The notes: generated by a model not told the origin, from the letters alone. DNA of 64,000 nucleotides from JADFQT01 sp965216025 (GCA_965216025.1 CBDCEX010000015.1:310001-374000), one strand, 5' to 3'. Shown: positions 1-8,327, numbered from the stretch's first letter. A program made the numbers and translations.

Positions 1-108
1 TCCTGAGGCTATCGAAGGGCGAACGGGCTATTCACAGAGCAGCGAAGCAATCTCTCCCTACCCTCATGAGATTGCTTCGGGCCTGCGGCCCTCGCAATGA
101 CAGTCGTA
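1..108. repeat. Dispersed intergenic repeat, copy a (R3a)
   Basis: The first ~43 bases are the near-perfect reverse complement of a stretch around 44203-44243 (shared blocks include GGGCGAACGGGCTAT and AGATTGCTTCG). It carries the paired AAGCAATCT / AGATTGCTT arms that make it hairpin-like. It is noncoding and truncated by the window edge. The unit appears to be a dispersed intergenic repeat; its mobility is unknown. Confidence 0.6.
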
Positions 109-287
109 AGTACCCGGAATTTAAATGCCCGGAATTGAGTCGCCTGGTATTGCCCTAACCGCGATAGACCCGGCCAATTCAGGCGGCGCGTCCATCTGTT
201 AGACTGCTGGCAGGTATCAGTTACGGGGCGTATCCCGGTAATCGGCCTGGGCCCGGTAATTGGTAAGCAGTGCTTTTGGCGGCGGCG

Positions 288-1403
288 ATGACGGACCTGG
301 ACAACCCCCAGACTTACGAGCAGCTGGATCCCTCCGGATTGAGGCGGCGAATAAGGGACTTTCCTCGCCAGTGTCAGGCGGCCTGGCAATTATCCCAGGG
401 TAAGGCCCAGGCCCAGTCCCAATCCCTGCAGCTCCCCGATGCTTGGCGGCAGATCAGCCACGTGGTTATAGGCGGCATGGGCGGCTCGGCGATTGCCGGA
501 GACCTGGCCAAAGACCTGGCGGCGTTCCAGCAGGCGATTCCAATAACCGTGATACGCGATTTCCAGCTTCCCTTCCCGCTCACCAGCAATCATCTGTTTG
601 TTGCTTGCAGCTTTTCCGGAAATACCGAAGAAACCTTGAGTTTGCTTCAACAGGCGCGCCAGAGCGAGGCCCAGGTATTGGCCGTTGCTGGAGGAGGACA
701 GCTTGCTAGCATGGCCGAAGAGGAAGGCTTTCCTCTCCTATCGATACAAACCTCAGGCGAGCCCCGCAGCGCTTTAGGCTATAACTTGCTGTTGCTGCTG
801 GGAGTTCTGGCTCGTTTGAGCTTGGTTTCCACCACTGCCAATGATGTTCAGGCGGCTTTCAATGCCCTCCAGGAGCAGGTAGCCCGGCTGGGCGAGGAAA
901 TACCAGCCGAGGATAATCCCGCCAAGCAGCTGGCCCAAGAATTGGCGGGCCGGCTGGCCTTGATTTACGCTGGAGGCATATTTTCCGGCGTGGCCCGCCG
1001 CTGGAAAACCCAGCTAAACGAGAACGCCAAGGCTTGGGCTTTCTACGAAACTATTCCCGAGCTATTACATAACTCGGTGGAGGCCTTCCACACTGTCCCG
1101 GTCGAGGGCTCGGGCGAGGCATCCGACAGATTAGCGTTGCTGCTGCTGCCGGCAGCGGCCTCTCCGGAATTGGGGCGTCGCTACCAAATCGTGGAAGAGT
1201 TACTGGCAGGGCAGGGAATTCCCTACCGGCGGATATCTAGTCCCGCCGGGCCTCCGCTGGCCCAGTTGCTCTGGATGGTCTTGCTCGGCGACTTCGTCAG
1301 TTACTATTTGGCTCTGATCAAATCCATAGATCCCTCGGAGACACCTCTGCTCGACTTGGGAAAACAGCTGGCGTCCCAGGCCTCCACCCCGCGCCTATCT
1401 TGA
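288..1403 (+). CDS. Bifunctional phosphoglucose/phosphomannose isomerase
   Basis: Cytoplasmic SIS-fold isomerase that interconverts glucose-6-P or mannose-6-P with fructose-6-P, feeding glycolysis and mannose-sugar synthesis. The first SIS domain shows the phosphosugar loop GGMGGSAIAGD near residues 62-72 and CSFSGNTEETLS near residue 107. The second half carries the family signature around NENAK and PELLHNSVEAF, which distinguishes the bifunctional family from classical PGI. At 371 aa it is full length. I prefer the ATG at 288 over the GTG at 270 because MTDLDNPQTY is a normal N terminus. No strong ribosome site is visible. It stands alone, followed by repeats. Family assignment is firm; the preferred substrate cannot be read from sequence. 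Confidence 0.9.
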   Translation: MTDLDNPQTYEQLDPSGLRRRIRDFPRQCQAAWQLSQGKAQAQSQSLQLPDAWRQISHVVIGGMGGSAIAGDLAKDLAAFQQAIPITVIRDFQLPFPLTSNHLFVACSFSGNTEETLSLLQQARQSEAQVLAVAGGGQLASMAEEEGFPLLSIQTSGEPRSALGYNLLLLLGVLARLSLVSTTANDVQAAFNALQEQVARLGEEIPAEDNPAKQLAQELAGRLALIYAGGIFSGVARRWKTQLNENAKAWAFYETIPELLHNSVEAFHTVPVEGSGEASDRLALLLLPAAASPELGRRYQIVEELLAGQGIPYRRISSPAGPPLAQLLWMVLLGDFVSYYLALIKSIDPSETPLLDLGKQLASQASTPRLS

Positions 1404-1500
1404 AGCCGCTGGGCGATTTCCGGAAGGGTGTTTAAAAAGCCTGGCGCATTGTCCGGGCTAGAATAGAGAAATTCGCATCCTGCTATGGCCTGATAATAGC

Positions 1501-1639
1501 CTCTTCTCCCTTGATGGGAGAAGGTTAGGATGAGGGTGATACCCCTTACCTCACTCCTCTCCCACAAGGGGAGAGGAAGCCCAGGACGTTCAATCACCTT
1601 GAACCAAGAAGGCTAGGATCTTTTAAAACACACTCTAAG
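1501..1639. repeat. Dispersed intergenic repeat R1a
   Basis: This block matches 33534-33678 in the same orientation, including TTCTCCCTT..GGGAGAAGGTT, GATGAGGGTGATACCCC, CTCTCCCACAAGGGGAGAGG and a terminal CACTCTAAG. It contains two short hairpins (TCTCCC..GGGAGA and CTCTCCC..GGGGAGAG). It is noncoding and lies directly next to the foldback element at 1636. Confidence 0.8.
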
Positions 1640-1831
1640 CTGGACTTTGTACATTCGAGCCGCGTAGGTGGGCGTATCTGTGAGGCGGTCGTATAGGGCG
1701 GCTGGGACTTTTTCAATGTCGCTGTCGCGCCTAGACATTGAAAAACCCCCAGACGACATCCACAGATGGCGGCGCACTAATTCCATCGTTACTGGTTTAT
1801 GGTTACTGGCTTTTGTACAAAGTCGAGCTAA
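1636..1831. mobile_element. Foldback MITE-like element, 196 bp
   Basis: The outer inverted repeats are TAAGCTGGACTTTGTACA (1636-1653) and TGTACAAAGTCGAGCTAA (1814-1831), matching at 16 of 18 positions. The centre holds a perfect 12-bp stem, TTTTTCAATGTC (1709-1720) against GACATTGAAAAA (1734-1745), and the arms between are also partly complementary, so most of the element could fold as one long hairpin. It has no ORF. This is the architecture of a miniature inverted-repeat element; no matching transposase ends were recognised in the window. Confidence 0.65.
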
Positions 1832-1931
1832 GGAGTAATATGGGGTCTGGTTTCGCGATTAGGCCCCAAAGGTTGTTATACTAGGGAAAACTAGTTCTAT
1901 TTCCAATCCCGTCGTCCGGGGAGGTATCAAC

Positions 1932-3116
1932 ATGAAATGGGCTTCCGGAATTTCGGAGCAGACATCCTTGGCTAGTGCCATTGAGGAATGCACGGCGCAA
2001 GTTCGCCAACAGCTGGGAGATGCGAATCCTGACCTGGCGGTGGTCTTTGTGTCCACCCATTATCAGCAGGAGTTCGAGGCCCTGCCCGCGCTGGTCAAGG
2101 AGGGGTTGGGACCGGTATTGGTCCTGGGCTGCTCCGGTGGGGGTATCATCGGCAACGGGCAGGAGGTGGAGCAGCAGCCGGCGGTTTCTATTACCGCGGC
2201 CAACCTCCCCGACGTCGAATTGGTGGACTTTCATCTAGAGGGTGATAAGCTGCCGGACCTGGATGCCGGCCCAGATTCCTGGCAGGGGTTGGTCCAAGTT
2301 ACCGCCGGTCAGGAGCCCCATTTCGTTTTGTTGGCCGACCCCCTCAGCTTTCCGGCCCAGAACCTGCTCCTTGGGCTGGATTTCGCCTTCCCCAATTCCG
2401 CCAAGATAGGAGGGCTGGCCAGCGGCAGCCAGGAGGCTCGGCAGAACGCCCTATTCCTGGGAGACCAGATCCACTCCTCTGGAGCGGTGGGAGTAGCTCT
2501 GCACGGAAACATCGCTCTGGATACTGTGGTGGCCCAGGGTTGCCGGCCCATCGGCAAGCCGATGCGCATCACCGAAAGCCGCCGGAACTTGCTGGTGGAG
2601 TTGGACGGGCAGACGCCCATGGCGGTTTTAAGAGACCTGTTCCGGGAGCTTTCCGAACGGGACCGGGGTCTGATGAGGCACTCCCTGTTCTTGGGGGTGG
2701 TAATGGATGAGTTCATGGATGAGCCGCAGCAGGGAGATTTCCTCATCAGAAACGTTATGGGCATGGATGAGCGAAGCGGGATGCTGTCAATTGGCGAGAC
2801 GCTCAAAGAAGGCCAGCTGGTGCAGTTCCATTTAAGGGATGCGGAGACCTCTACTGAGGATTTAACCGCGGTGCTGGAGCGTTACGCCGGGGTTAACCGG
2901 GAAAATCAAGCCCACGGCGCTCTGCTGTTTTCTTGTATGGGCCGGGGTCAATATCTCTACGGGAGGCCCCACCACGATTCCGAGCTGTTCCGCGACAAGC
3001 TGGGGCCGGTGCCCCTGGGCGGCTTCTTCTGCAATGGAGAGATCGGACCGGTTAGCGGGACCACCTTTTTGCATGGCTATACCAGCTCCTTTGGCATATT
3101 TCGCCCCAAGATTTAA
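1932..3116 (+). CDS. FIST domain sensory protein
   Basis: A 394-aa soluble protein with the FIST_N then FIST_C layout. The N half contains ADLAVVFVSTHYQ-like and LGCSGGGIIGNG segments, followed by a LADPLSFPAQNLL stretch. The C half carries the ALLFSCMGRGQYLYG and GFFCNGEIGPVSG signatures typical of FIST_C. FIST domains are small-ligand sensors, proposed to bind amino acids or related molecules, usually in signalling systems. The start is well supported by GGGGAGG at 1918-1924. There is no membrane segment and no fused kinase or cyclase output, so its partner is unknown. It is followed 67 bp later by a binding-protein gene on the same strand, and the two may form one unit. Confidence 0.88.
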   Translation: MKWASGISEQTSLASAIEECTAQVRQQLGDANPDLAVVFVSTHYQQEFEALPALVKEGLGPVLVLGCSGGGIIGNGQEVEQQPAVSITAANLPDVELVDFHLEGDKLPDLDAGPDSWQGLVQVTAGQEPHFVLLADPLSFPAQNLLLGLDFAFPNSAKIGGLASGSQEARQNALFLGDQIHSSGAVGVALHGNIALDTVVAQGCRPIGKPMRITESRRNLLVELDGQTPMAVLRDLFRELSERDRGLMRHSLFLGVVMDEFMDEPQQGDFLIRNVMGMDERSGMLSIGETLKEGQLVQFHLRDAETSTEDLTAVLERYAGVNRENQAHGALLFSCMGRGQYLYGRPHHDSELFRDKLGPVPLGGFFCNGEIGPVSGTTFLHGYTSSFGIFRPKI

Positions 3117-3183
3117 CCGCTTTCCCCGGGTAGTCTCCTAACTGCCAGAGGGCCGCCAACCTGGCCGCCAAGCTGGAAGGAAC

Positions 3184-4377
3184 ATGTCGTCGTGCCAGCT
3201 TAAAGTAGGTATCCCGGTATCTCTCTCCGGCCAGTTTCAGGTGCAGGGGCGGCAGGCCCTGGCGGGTTTGCAAGCCTGGGCCCGGGACGTCAACGGCTCG
3301 GGAGGCGTCTGGGTGCGGGAGCCGGGAGAGCGATTGACGGTGACCGTCCGCTACTATGATGACGGCAGTCGCAGCGACCTGGCCCGGCGCGCAACCCAGC
3401 GACTAATCTCCGAAGATCAGGTTGACCTGCTTTTCGGTCCCTATTCCAGCGTGCTGACCCGGGCCGCCGCCGAAGTCGCCAACCAGAACGATCGCCTTTT
3501 GTGGAACCAGGGCGGCGCGTCAGATGCGATTCACCAGCAAGGAAATCCCTGGGTCGTCGGCATCCTCAGCCCAGCTAGCGAGTATCTGGCAGGCTTACCC
3601 CTTCTGGTGCGGCAATCGGATCCCAAGGCCTCCCGACTGGCCATTATCCGCGCCGCTACTGGAGCTTTTCCCCAAGCGGTAAGCGACGGCATGGAGCGAA
3701 AGGCGTTGGACCTGGGTTTTGAATCAGTGATCAAACGGGTATTCGACCCGGCCATCACCGACTTTGCCGAGATACTCGATACGGTGGAACAAGCCCGACC
3801 CGACTTGCTGCTGGGCGTGGGCCGCATCCAGAACGACCTGCTGCTGGCCAGGCAAATCGCGCAGAGACGGTGCAGCTTCGGCGCGGTGGCGGTGGTGGCC
3901 GCCCCCATCCAGCAGTTTAAAACCCACTTGATGGCTGCTGCTGAGGGCTTTCTGGGGCCCAGCCAGTGGGAGTTAACTACCAAGCAGCCAGTAGAGTACG
4001 GGCCGACCGCCGAGCAAGTATTGGAATCTATAGCCGTCTCCGGGGGAGCCTCCGGGACCGAGGTTGATTATCCCCTGGTTCAGGCTTACGCGGCCGGGCT
4101 GGTTGCCCAACGGTGCGTCGAGGAAGCCGGCAGCCTGGAGCCGGGGGCACTGCGGGAGGCTGCGGTGAACCTGGACTTTTCGACCTTCTATGGGCGTTTC
4201 CGGATAGATCCCGCTACCGGCGTGCAGACCGGGCGTTCCCCGTTAATTGTGCAGTGGCAGCAGGGAAGGAAGGTGGTGGTGTGGCCTCGGTCGCTGAGCC
4301 AGGGCTCGCTGATTTATCCTTGGCCCGGTTCAGTGGAGCCCGGTTCGGTGGGGCCCGGTTCGGCGGGGCCCGGTTAA
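3184..4377 (+). CDS. Peripla_BP_6-type (branched amino acid) binding protein without signal peptide
   Basis: A 397-aa type-I periplasmic-binding fold resembling the Leu/Ile/Val substrate-binding proteins of ABC importers: VGIPVSLSGQFQVQGRQAL at the N terminus, a GPYSSVLTRAAAEVAN loop, and a closing domain with FYGRFRIDPATG. The start is supported by GGAAGGA just upstream. There is no signal peptide or lipobox, because the fold begins at residue 6. It is therefore predicted cytoplasmic and more likely a ligand sensor (AmiC-like) than a transporter subunit; no permease or ATPase genes are nearby. The last ~20 residues are a short PGS repeat from a tandem CCCGGTTCGGTGGGG-type DNA repeat, probably a low-complexity tail. 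Confidence 0.8.
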   Translation: MSSCQLKVGIPVSLSGQFQVQGRQALAGLQAWARDVNGSGGVWVREPGERLTVTVRYYDDGSRSDLARRATQRLISEDQVDLLFGPYSSVLTRAAAEVANQNDRLLWNQGGASDAIHQQGNPWVVGILSPASEYLAGLPLLVRQSDPKASRLAIIRAATGAFPQAVSDGMERKALDLGFESVIKRVFDPAITDFAEILDTVEQARPDLLLGVGRIQNDLLLARQIAQRRCSFGAVAVVAAPIQQFKTHLMAAAEGFLGPSQWELTTKQPVEYGPTAEQVLESIAVSGGASGTEVDYPLVQAYAAGLVAQRCVEEAGSLEPGALREAAVNLDFSTFYGRFRIDPATGVQTGRSPLIVQWQQGRKVVVWPRSLSQGSLIYPWPGSVEPGSVGPGSAGPG

Positions 4378-4384
4378 GGCGTCG

Positions 4385-4472
4385 CCGTTTGGGTAAATCC
4401 CCCTATATCTTGCTTTTCAAAAGGGGGATATAGGGGGATTTGAATCTTACAAGTTTAGAACTTTCGTCAGGG
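4385..4472. repeat. Hairpin repeat H1a
   Basis: AAATCCCCCTATATC..GATATAGGGGGATTT forms a long stem, followed by a conserved tail TTACAAGTTTAGAACTTTCGT. The same unit lies at 5577-5665, and a truncated start is seen near 11070-11090. It sits just after the stop codon of the binding-protein gene. Confidence 0.75.
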
Positions 4473-4481
4473 ATCATGATA

Positions 4482-4505
4482 GGGGCCGGTTGATTGACCG
4501 GCCCC
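4482..4505. terminator. Hairpin between convergent genes
   Basis: Perfect 9-bp stem GGGGCCGGT / ACCGGCCCC with a 6-base loop between two convergent genes. There is no T-run on either side, so it is a plausible bidirectional transcript end or barrier rather than a classical intrinsic terminator. Confidence 0.5.
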
Positions 4506-4541
4506 TCATGCTCCCGGGGTCAGGTGCTACCCGAGGGCGGG

Positions 4542-5297
4542 CTACTTTTCCAGCTTGATGGGGTTGCTCAAGACCCCGATGCCGTCTATCTCTATCTCGC
4601 AGACGTCGCCGTCCTTCATTTCGCCGGGTTCGCCGGGGGTTCCAGTGTAGATCATGTCCCCCGCTTCCAGGGTGACGAACTGGGTGCAGTAGGCAATTAG
4701 GGTGGGAATGTTGAATATGAGGTAGGTGGTGCTTTCGTTTTGTATTTCTTTGCCACTGATGCGAGTTTTCACCCGAACGTCGTGGGGATCTATGTCGTCC
4801 ACAATGAAGGGCCCGGCCGGCGAGAAGGTATCCGAAGACTTGGCGCGCCACCAGTTGCGGTCCTCGCGCTGCCAGTCGCGGGCGCTGACGTCGTTGCCGC
4901 AGGTGTACCCCAACACATGGCTCATGGCATCGGCTTCAGCGACGTTGCGGCAGGTGTCCTTGATCACCACCACCAGCTCGCACTCCGCGTCCAGCCTTTC
5001 GGTTCCCTTGGGACGGATGATGGTCTCGTCGGGCCCGATTACCGAGGTTGGCGTCTTGTAAAACACCATGGGCTCGGTGGGTCCGGGACGGTCGTGAAGG
5101 TGGCTGGAGTAGTTGAGGCCGATAGCCAGGATTTTCTGCGGGACACAGGGGGCCAGCAGCTTCACCTCGGACAGTTTGTGGGTGTGGTCGGTGACCTGGA
5201 AGCTCTCGAAGGGGCTGGCGCTCAGCTCCTTTACCGAGTCCCCTTCCACCACGCCGTAGCTTATTTGACCGTGGGCGAGATAACGGGCGAATTTCAT
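4542..5297 (-). CDS. Fumarylacetoacetate hydrolase family protein
   Basis: A 251-aa FAH-fold enzyme. The C-terminal catalytic domain is recognisable by IGLNYSSHL, the metal-binding ECE in LDAECELVVVIKD, GYTCGNDVSARDWQ and the closing TGTPGEPGEMKDGD, with an ~65-residue N-terminal domain (MKFARYLAHGQISYGVVEGD). Members cleave or isomerise C-C bonds in 2-oxo acids (acylpyruvate hydrolases, 2-hydroxyhepta-2,4-dienedioate isomerase/decarboxylases) using Mg2+. Length is normal for the single-domain group. The exact substrate cannot be assigned, because there is no aromatic catabolic cluster around it. It is convergent with the upstream binding-protein gene. Confidence 0.88.
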   Translation of the reverse strand: MKFARYLAHGQISYGVVEGDSVKELSASPFESFQVTDHTHKLSEVKLLAPCVPQKILAIGLNYSSHLHDRPGPTEPMVFYKTPTSVIGPDETIIRPKGTERLDAECELVVVIKDTCRNVAEADAMSHVLGYTCGNDVSARDWQREDRNWWRAKSSDTFSPAGPFIVDDIDPHDVRVKTRISGKEIQNESTTYLIFNIPTLIAYCTQFVTLEAGDMIYTGTPGEPGEMKDGDVCEIEIDGIGVLSNPIKLEK

Positions 5298-5576
5298 AGC
5301 GACTCCTCTTGCTTTGAGTAAATCATCAGTAGGTGACCACCCCCATCCCTTCGGCTGCGCTCAGAACAGGCCTAGCCTTCCCCCATCGATGGGAAAGGGA
5401 TCGGTACTCTCCCTGTCAAGAGGGAGAGTCAGAGAGGGGGCGAGGTCGTATCTATCAGTTTCGGTGGGTCGCGGTTCTAGCTGAATCTGGCGTATTTTAA
5501 CGCCTTTAACCCGGTTTGGCTACCTATACGGCTATCTGAGCTTTGAATCAAGAGCTAATCCCGGTCGGAGCAGGAG

Positions 5577-5665
5577 CGTTTGGGCAAATCCCCCTCAGTC
5601 CCCCTTTGCAAAGGGGGACTGAGGGGGATTTGGATTTTACAAGTCTAGAACTTTCGTCAAGGAAC
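5577..5665. repeat. Hairpin repeat H1b (in gene-poor 5298-5685)
   Basis: Second copy of the unit at 4385: GCGTTTGGGCAAATCCCCCT, a stem closed by TTTGCAAA, then TTACAAGTCTAGAACTTTCGTCA. The rest of 5298-5685 has no convincing gene. It holds one more low-complexity hairpin near 5410-5440 (CTCTCCCTGTCAAGAGGGAGAG). Confidence 0.75.
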
Positions 5666-5685
5666 ACTAAACAAGGCGCCCCGGG

Positions 5686-6717
5686 TCAGCTTTCAATTAC
5701 CAGCTTGCCGAAAAACTCCCGGGACTCCATAACCTGGTGGGCTTCGGCCACCCCGTCCAGGGGAAATACTCGGTCAACGATGCCGTGTAAAGAGCCCTGA
5801 TTAACCATTTTCATCATGTCGGCAAAGGTGCGCCGGCTGCGACCGCCGCTGCCCATCAACTGCAAAGGCCGTCCCTGGAGAATAGAAAGGTCCATACTGG
5901 CTCGCGCTCCGGAGGTAACCCCGGTGATGACCAGCCTACCCCCCGGTTTGAGGCAGAGCAGGTTCTCCTCCCATACGTCCGCGCCGACCACATCGAACAC
6001 CAGGTCGACTCCCCGGCCGCCGGTCAACTCCTTCACCCGCCGGCTGATCTCCGGCGTTTCCCGGTAATTGATAACCTCGTCAGCTCCCAACGTCTTGGCT
6101 TTTTCCAGTTTCCAGTCGCTGCCCGCGGTGGTTATGACCCGGGCTCCGAACATCTTGGCTATCTGAATGCCCATGCTGCCCACGCCGCTGCCCGCCGCCT
6201 GAATCAGCACGTCGTCCCAGGGACGTATTTGGCCTTGAGTTACCAGGCAATGCCAGGCAGTATGGGCGGCAATGGGCAGAGCGGCGGCCTCGGTAAAAGA
6301 CATGGAGTCGGGAATGCGGTGGGCGTTGATGGCCGGAGCGGTGACGTATTCGGCGTGACCCCCATCCAGGTCCACTCCGTGCCGCTTTTGGTTGGCGCAA
6401 TACTGATCCAGGCCCTGCAGGCAGCTGGGGCAGGAGCCGCATTTGGTCCGGTTGTCCAGCAGCACCCGATCCCCCAGCTTCAGATCGCCTTGCGCCTCCG
6501 GACTGATGTTCACCACCTCGCCGGCGATGTCGCAACCCATGATTCGGGGCAGGCCACCGCGATAGCCGGTTCCGGCGCGAAGGTTCAGGTCCAGGTGGTT
6601 CAGGGCGCTCCCCCCCACCCGAAGCATCACCTCCGCCGGGGCTACCTCCGGCTCGGGACGCTCCCCATGGGTCAAAGCCTCCGGGCCACCGTGCTGGTCG
6701 ATGTACACTGCTTTCAT
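5686..6717 (-). CDS. Zinc-type alcohol dehydrogenase / quinone oxidoreductase (MDR family)
   Basis: A 343-aa medium-chain dehydrogenase/reductase. The N-terminal GroES-like domain has MGCDIAGEV and the four-cysteine structural zinc lobe CGSCPSCLQGLDQYC. The Rossmann domain begins at about residue 165 with QAAGSGVGSMGIQIAK, the NAD(P)-binding glycine motif. The usual catalytic-zinc cysteine near residue 40 is not obvious (the segment is GGSALNHLDLNLRAG), so this may be a reductase-type member that keeps structural zinc only. It probably reduces or oxidises alcohols, enals or quinones with NAD(P)H. It stands alone on the minus strand, starting at ATG 6717. The fold is certain, the substrate unknown. 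Confidence 0.88.
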   Translation of the reverse strand: MKAVYIDQHGGPEALTHGERPEPEVAPAEVMLRVGGSALNHLDLNLRAGTGYRGGLPRIMGCDIAGEVVNISPEAQGDLKLGDRVLLDNRTKCGSCPSCLQGLDQYCANQKRHGVDLDGGHAEYVTAPAINAHRIPDSMSFTEAAALPIAAHTAWHCLVTQGQIRPWDDVLIQAAGSGVGSMGIQIAKMFGARVITTAGSDWKLEKAKTLGADEVINYRETPEISRRVKELTGGRGVDLVFDVVGADVWEENLLCLKPGGRLVITGVTSGARASMDLSILQGRPLQLMGSGGRSRRTFADMMKMVNQGSLHGIVDRVFPLDGVAEAHQVMESREFFGKLVIES

Positions 6718-7087
6718 CGTGTCTCCTTCTTCTGGACTATTTGGGCGGAACCCTTAGCCGGACCGATCAGTATTGTTCTTGATGGCGGGACCAAAGATAA
6801 CCCATATTACCTTCCACCAGTTACTCCGTCAAAGCTGGGAACGAGGCTTGGACCTCAGCCCTGCGGAATTAGACCAGGGATGCCATAGAAAACGGCAATT
6901 AGCGGCCCCAGTTGGATGGTGTCATTGAAGCAGCCCGACCGGTATAATTAGCTACTGGATTGCCTTAATCTTCCTTGACGAATTTATTAAACTGGGGAGG
7001 TCCAAATCCCCCTTTGCAAAGGGGGATTGAAGGGAATTTCCCCAAACCGTGGCTCTCCCGACCAAGTTTAGCCTTACATTCAAGACC
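6718..7087. other. Gene-free stretch with hairpin repeat H2a (6987-7071)
   Basis: No gene is visible. A TATAAT hexamer occurs near 6943 without a well-spaced -35. From 6987 to 7071 there is an 85-bp unit built on TCCCCCTTTGCAAAGGGGGA, continuing to GGCTCTCCCGACC. It is homologous along its whole length to 37144-37226. The IS630 element begins directly after this. Confidence 0.6.
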
Positions 7088-8320
7088 TAAACCAAAGCTA
7101 AGGTGAAACCTACATAAAGCGAACCCGAAGAGGAGTTGCGATATTCTGTAAAAGAAGTCGATTGGCGGTGGTGGAAGGGATGACAGACATAGTGCAACTC
7201 CTGGAACGGTGGCAACTGGATGTAGGCGACTTACGGGAAAGGATGTATCGGGCGCCAACACCTCGAGAGCGAGAGCGATGGCACGGGCTATGGTTGTTGG
7301 CCCAAGGGTGGTCGGCTATCCAAGTGGCTGAGGCTTTGGAGAGAGAGCCTCATACCATCGGAAACTGGCTGGCCAACTTTCGCCAAGGCGGGGCCCAAGG
7401 TTTGGTCTTTGAACAGACTGGGGGTTCCCCCCCGTCTTGAACTGGGGTCAACAGAACCAACTGAAGTCTGCGGTGCAAAATCCGCCTGGGGAGGCGGGGA
7501 TTGAATTGTCCAACTGGAATTGGAAAGTAGTGAGGCAATTTCTCAAGCAGAGCTTTGACCTGGGGCTGAGTCGGAGCAGTTGCTTGAACTACCTCCATCG
7601 GTTGGGCTTCGTGCTGAAGCGACCCAAGAAACGCCTCCTGAAAGCCAAGGATGAAGAACGGAAAGCCTTCGTCCTCCAGTACAGCCAAATCCGAGAGGAG
7701 GCCCAAGAGAGTGGAGCCAAGATCTTCTTCGTGGATGAAGCCCACTTTCGGGCCGATGCCGACCTGCGAGGCAAATGGGTACTCAAGGGAGAGGCAGCGC
7801 TGGTGGACTCCACCAGTCCCCGGTGGGGAGAGAAGGCCTGCTACTACTCGGGAGTTTGTCTGGAGACTGGGGAGGTGGAAGCCATGGAAATAGCTGGAAA
7901 CAGCAATGCCGAGACCTCCACCGCCTTTTTACAGCAGCTAAGAGCAAACCATCCTGGACCTATGGTAGTAATCTGGGACAATGGACCAGCCCACCGAGGA
8001 GCAGCGATTCGCAGCTATTTGACCACTCCTGACTTGCATCTGAGGTTGGTGGCCTTACCGGCCTACAGTCCAGACTTCAACGCCGACGAAGCCGTCTGGG
8101 ACTGGGCCAGAGAAGAGGTCACGGCCAACGAATGCCACGGAACAAAAGCCAAAGTCCAAGAGAAGATGAATCAATTCTTCGGCGGGCTAATTCATCGTAA
8201 GGATGAAGTGAAACATCGCTGCCGAACCCGGTTACAGGCCCGAGCCGATGCTTTGATCTTTACACCTGCCGTGCCTTTGCCATCACTGCCCAATGTAGTT
8301 CCCACCTTGGCTTTGGTTTA
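7088..8320 (+). mobile_element. IS630-family element, complete (copy 1)
   Basis: Inverted ends CTAAACCAAAGCTAAGGTG (from 7087) and the mirrored CACCTTGGCTTTGGTTTAG (to 8321) are bounded by TA on both sides, the TA target typical of IS630/Tc1-mariner elements. The 1.23-kb unit encodes a two-frame transposase. A second copy lacking its left end begins at 63031. The right end lies 7 bp before the start codon of the next gene. Confidence 0.9.
7180..7440 (+). CDS. IS630 transposase, N-terminal HTH part
   Basis: About 86 aa (TTG at 7162 is an alternative start) forming the DNA-binding helix-turn-helix of an IS630 transposase: the PTPRERERWHGLWLLAQGWS and VAEALEREPHTIGNWLANFR segments are the usual paired helices. 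The frame ends at TGA 7438-7440, right after a run of seven C (7427-7433). The DDE part continues in the -1 frame, which fits -1 slippage on the C-run to make the full transposase, as known for several IS630 elements. Frameshifting is inferred; a simple loss-of-function indel is the alternative. Confidence 0.8.
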   Translation: MTDIVQLLERWQLDVGDLRERMYRAPTPRERERWHGLWLLAQGWSAIQVAEALEREPHTIGNWLANFRQGGAQGLVFEQTGGSPPS

Positions 8321-8321
8321 G
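7437..8321 (+). CDS. IS630 transposase, DDE catalytic part
   Basis: A 294-aa open frame with the DDE endonuclease of the IS630 family: first Asp in IFFVDEAHFRADADLRG, second in VVIWDNGPAHRG, and the acidic third residue in LPAYSPDFNADEAVWDWARE. It most likely translates as the C-terminal part of a fusion with the upstream HTH frame by slippage on the C-run; the TTG at 7437 overlaps the upstream stop but is an unlikely independent start. The stop codon TAG lies in the right inverted repeat. Apart from the frame change it appears intact. Confidence 0.88.
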   Translation: MNWGQQNQLKSAVQNPPGEAGIELSNWNWKVVRQFLKQSFDLGLSRSSCLNYLHRLGFVLKRPKKRLLKAKDEERKAFVLQYSQIREEAQESGAKIFFVDEAHFRADADLRGKWVLKGEAALVDSTSPRWGEKACYYSGVCLETGEVEAMEIAGNSNAETSTAFLQQLRANHPGPMVVIWDNGPAHRGAAIRSYLTTPDLHLRLVALPAYSPDFNADEAVWDWAREEVTANECHGTKAKVQEKMNQFFGGLIHRKDEVKHRCRTRLQARADALIFTPAVPLPSLPNVVPTLALV

Positions 8322-8327
8322 TAAGTC

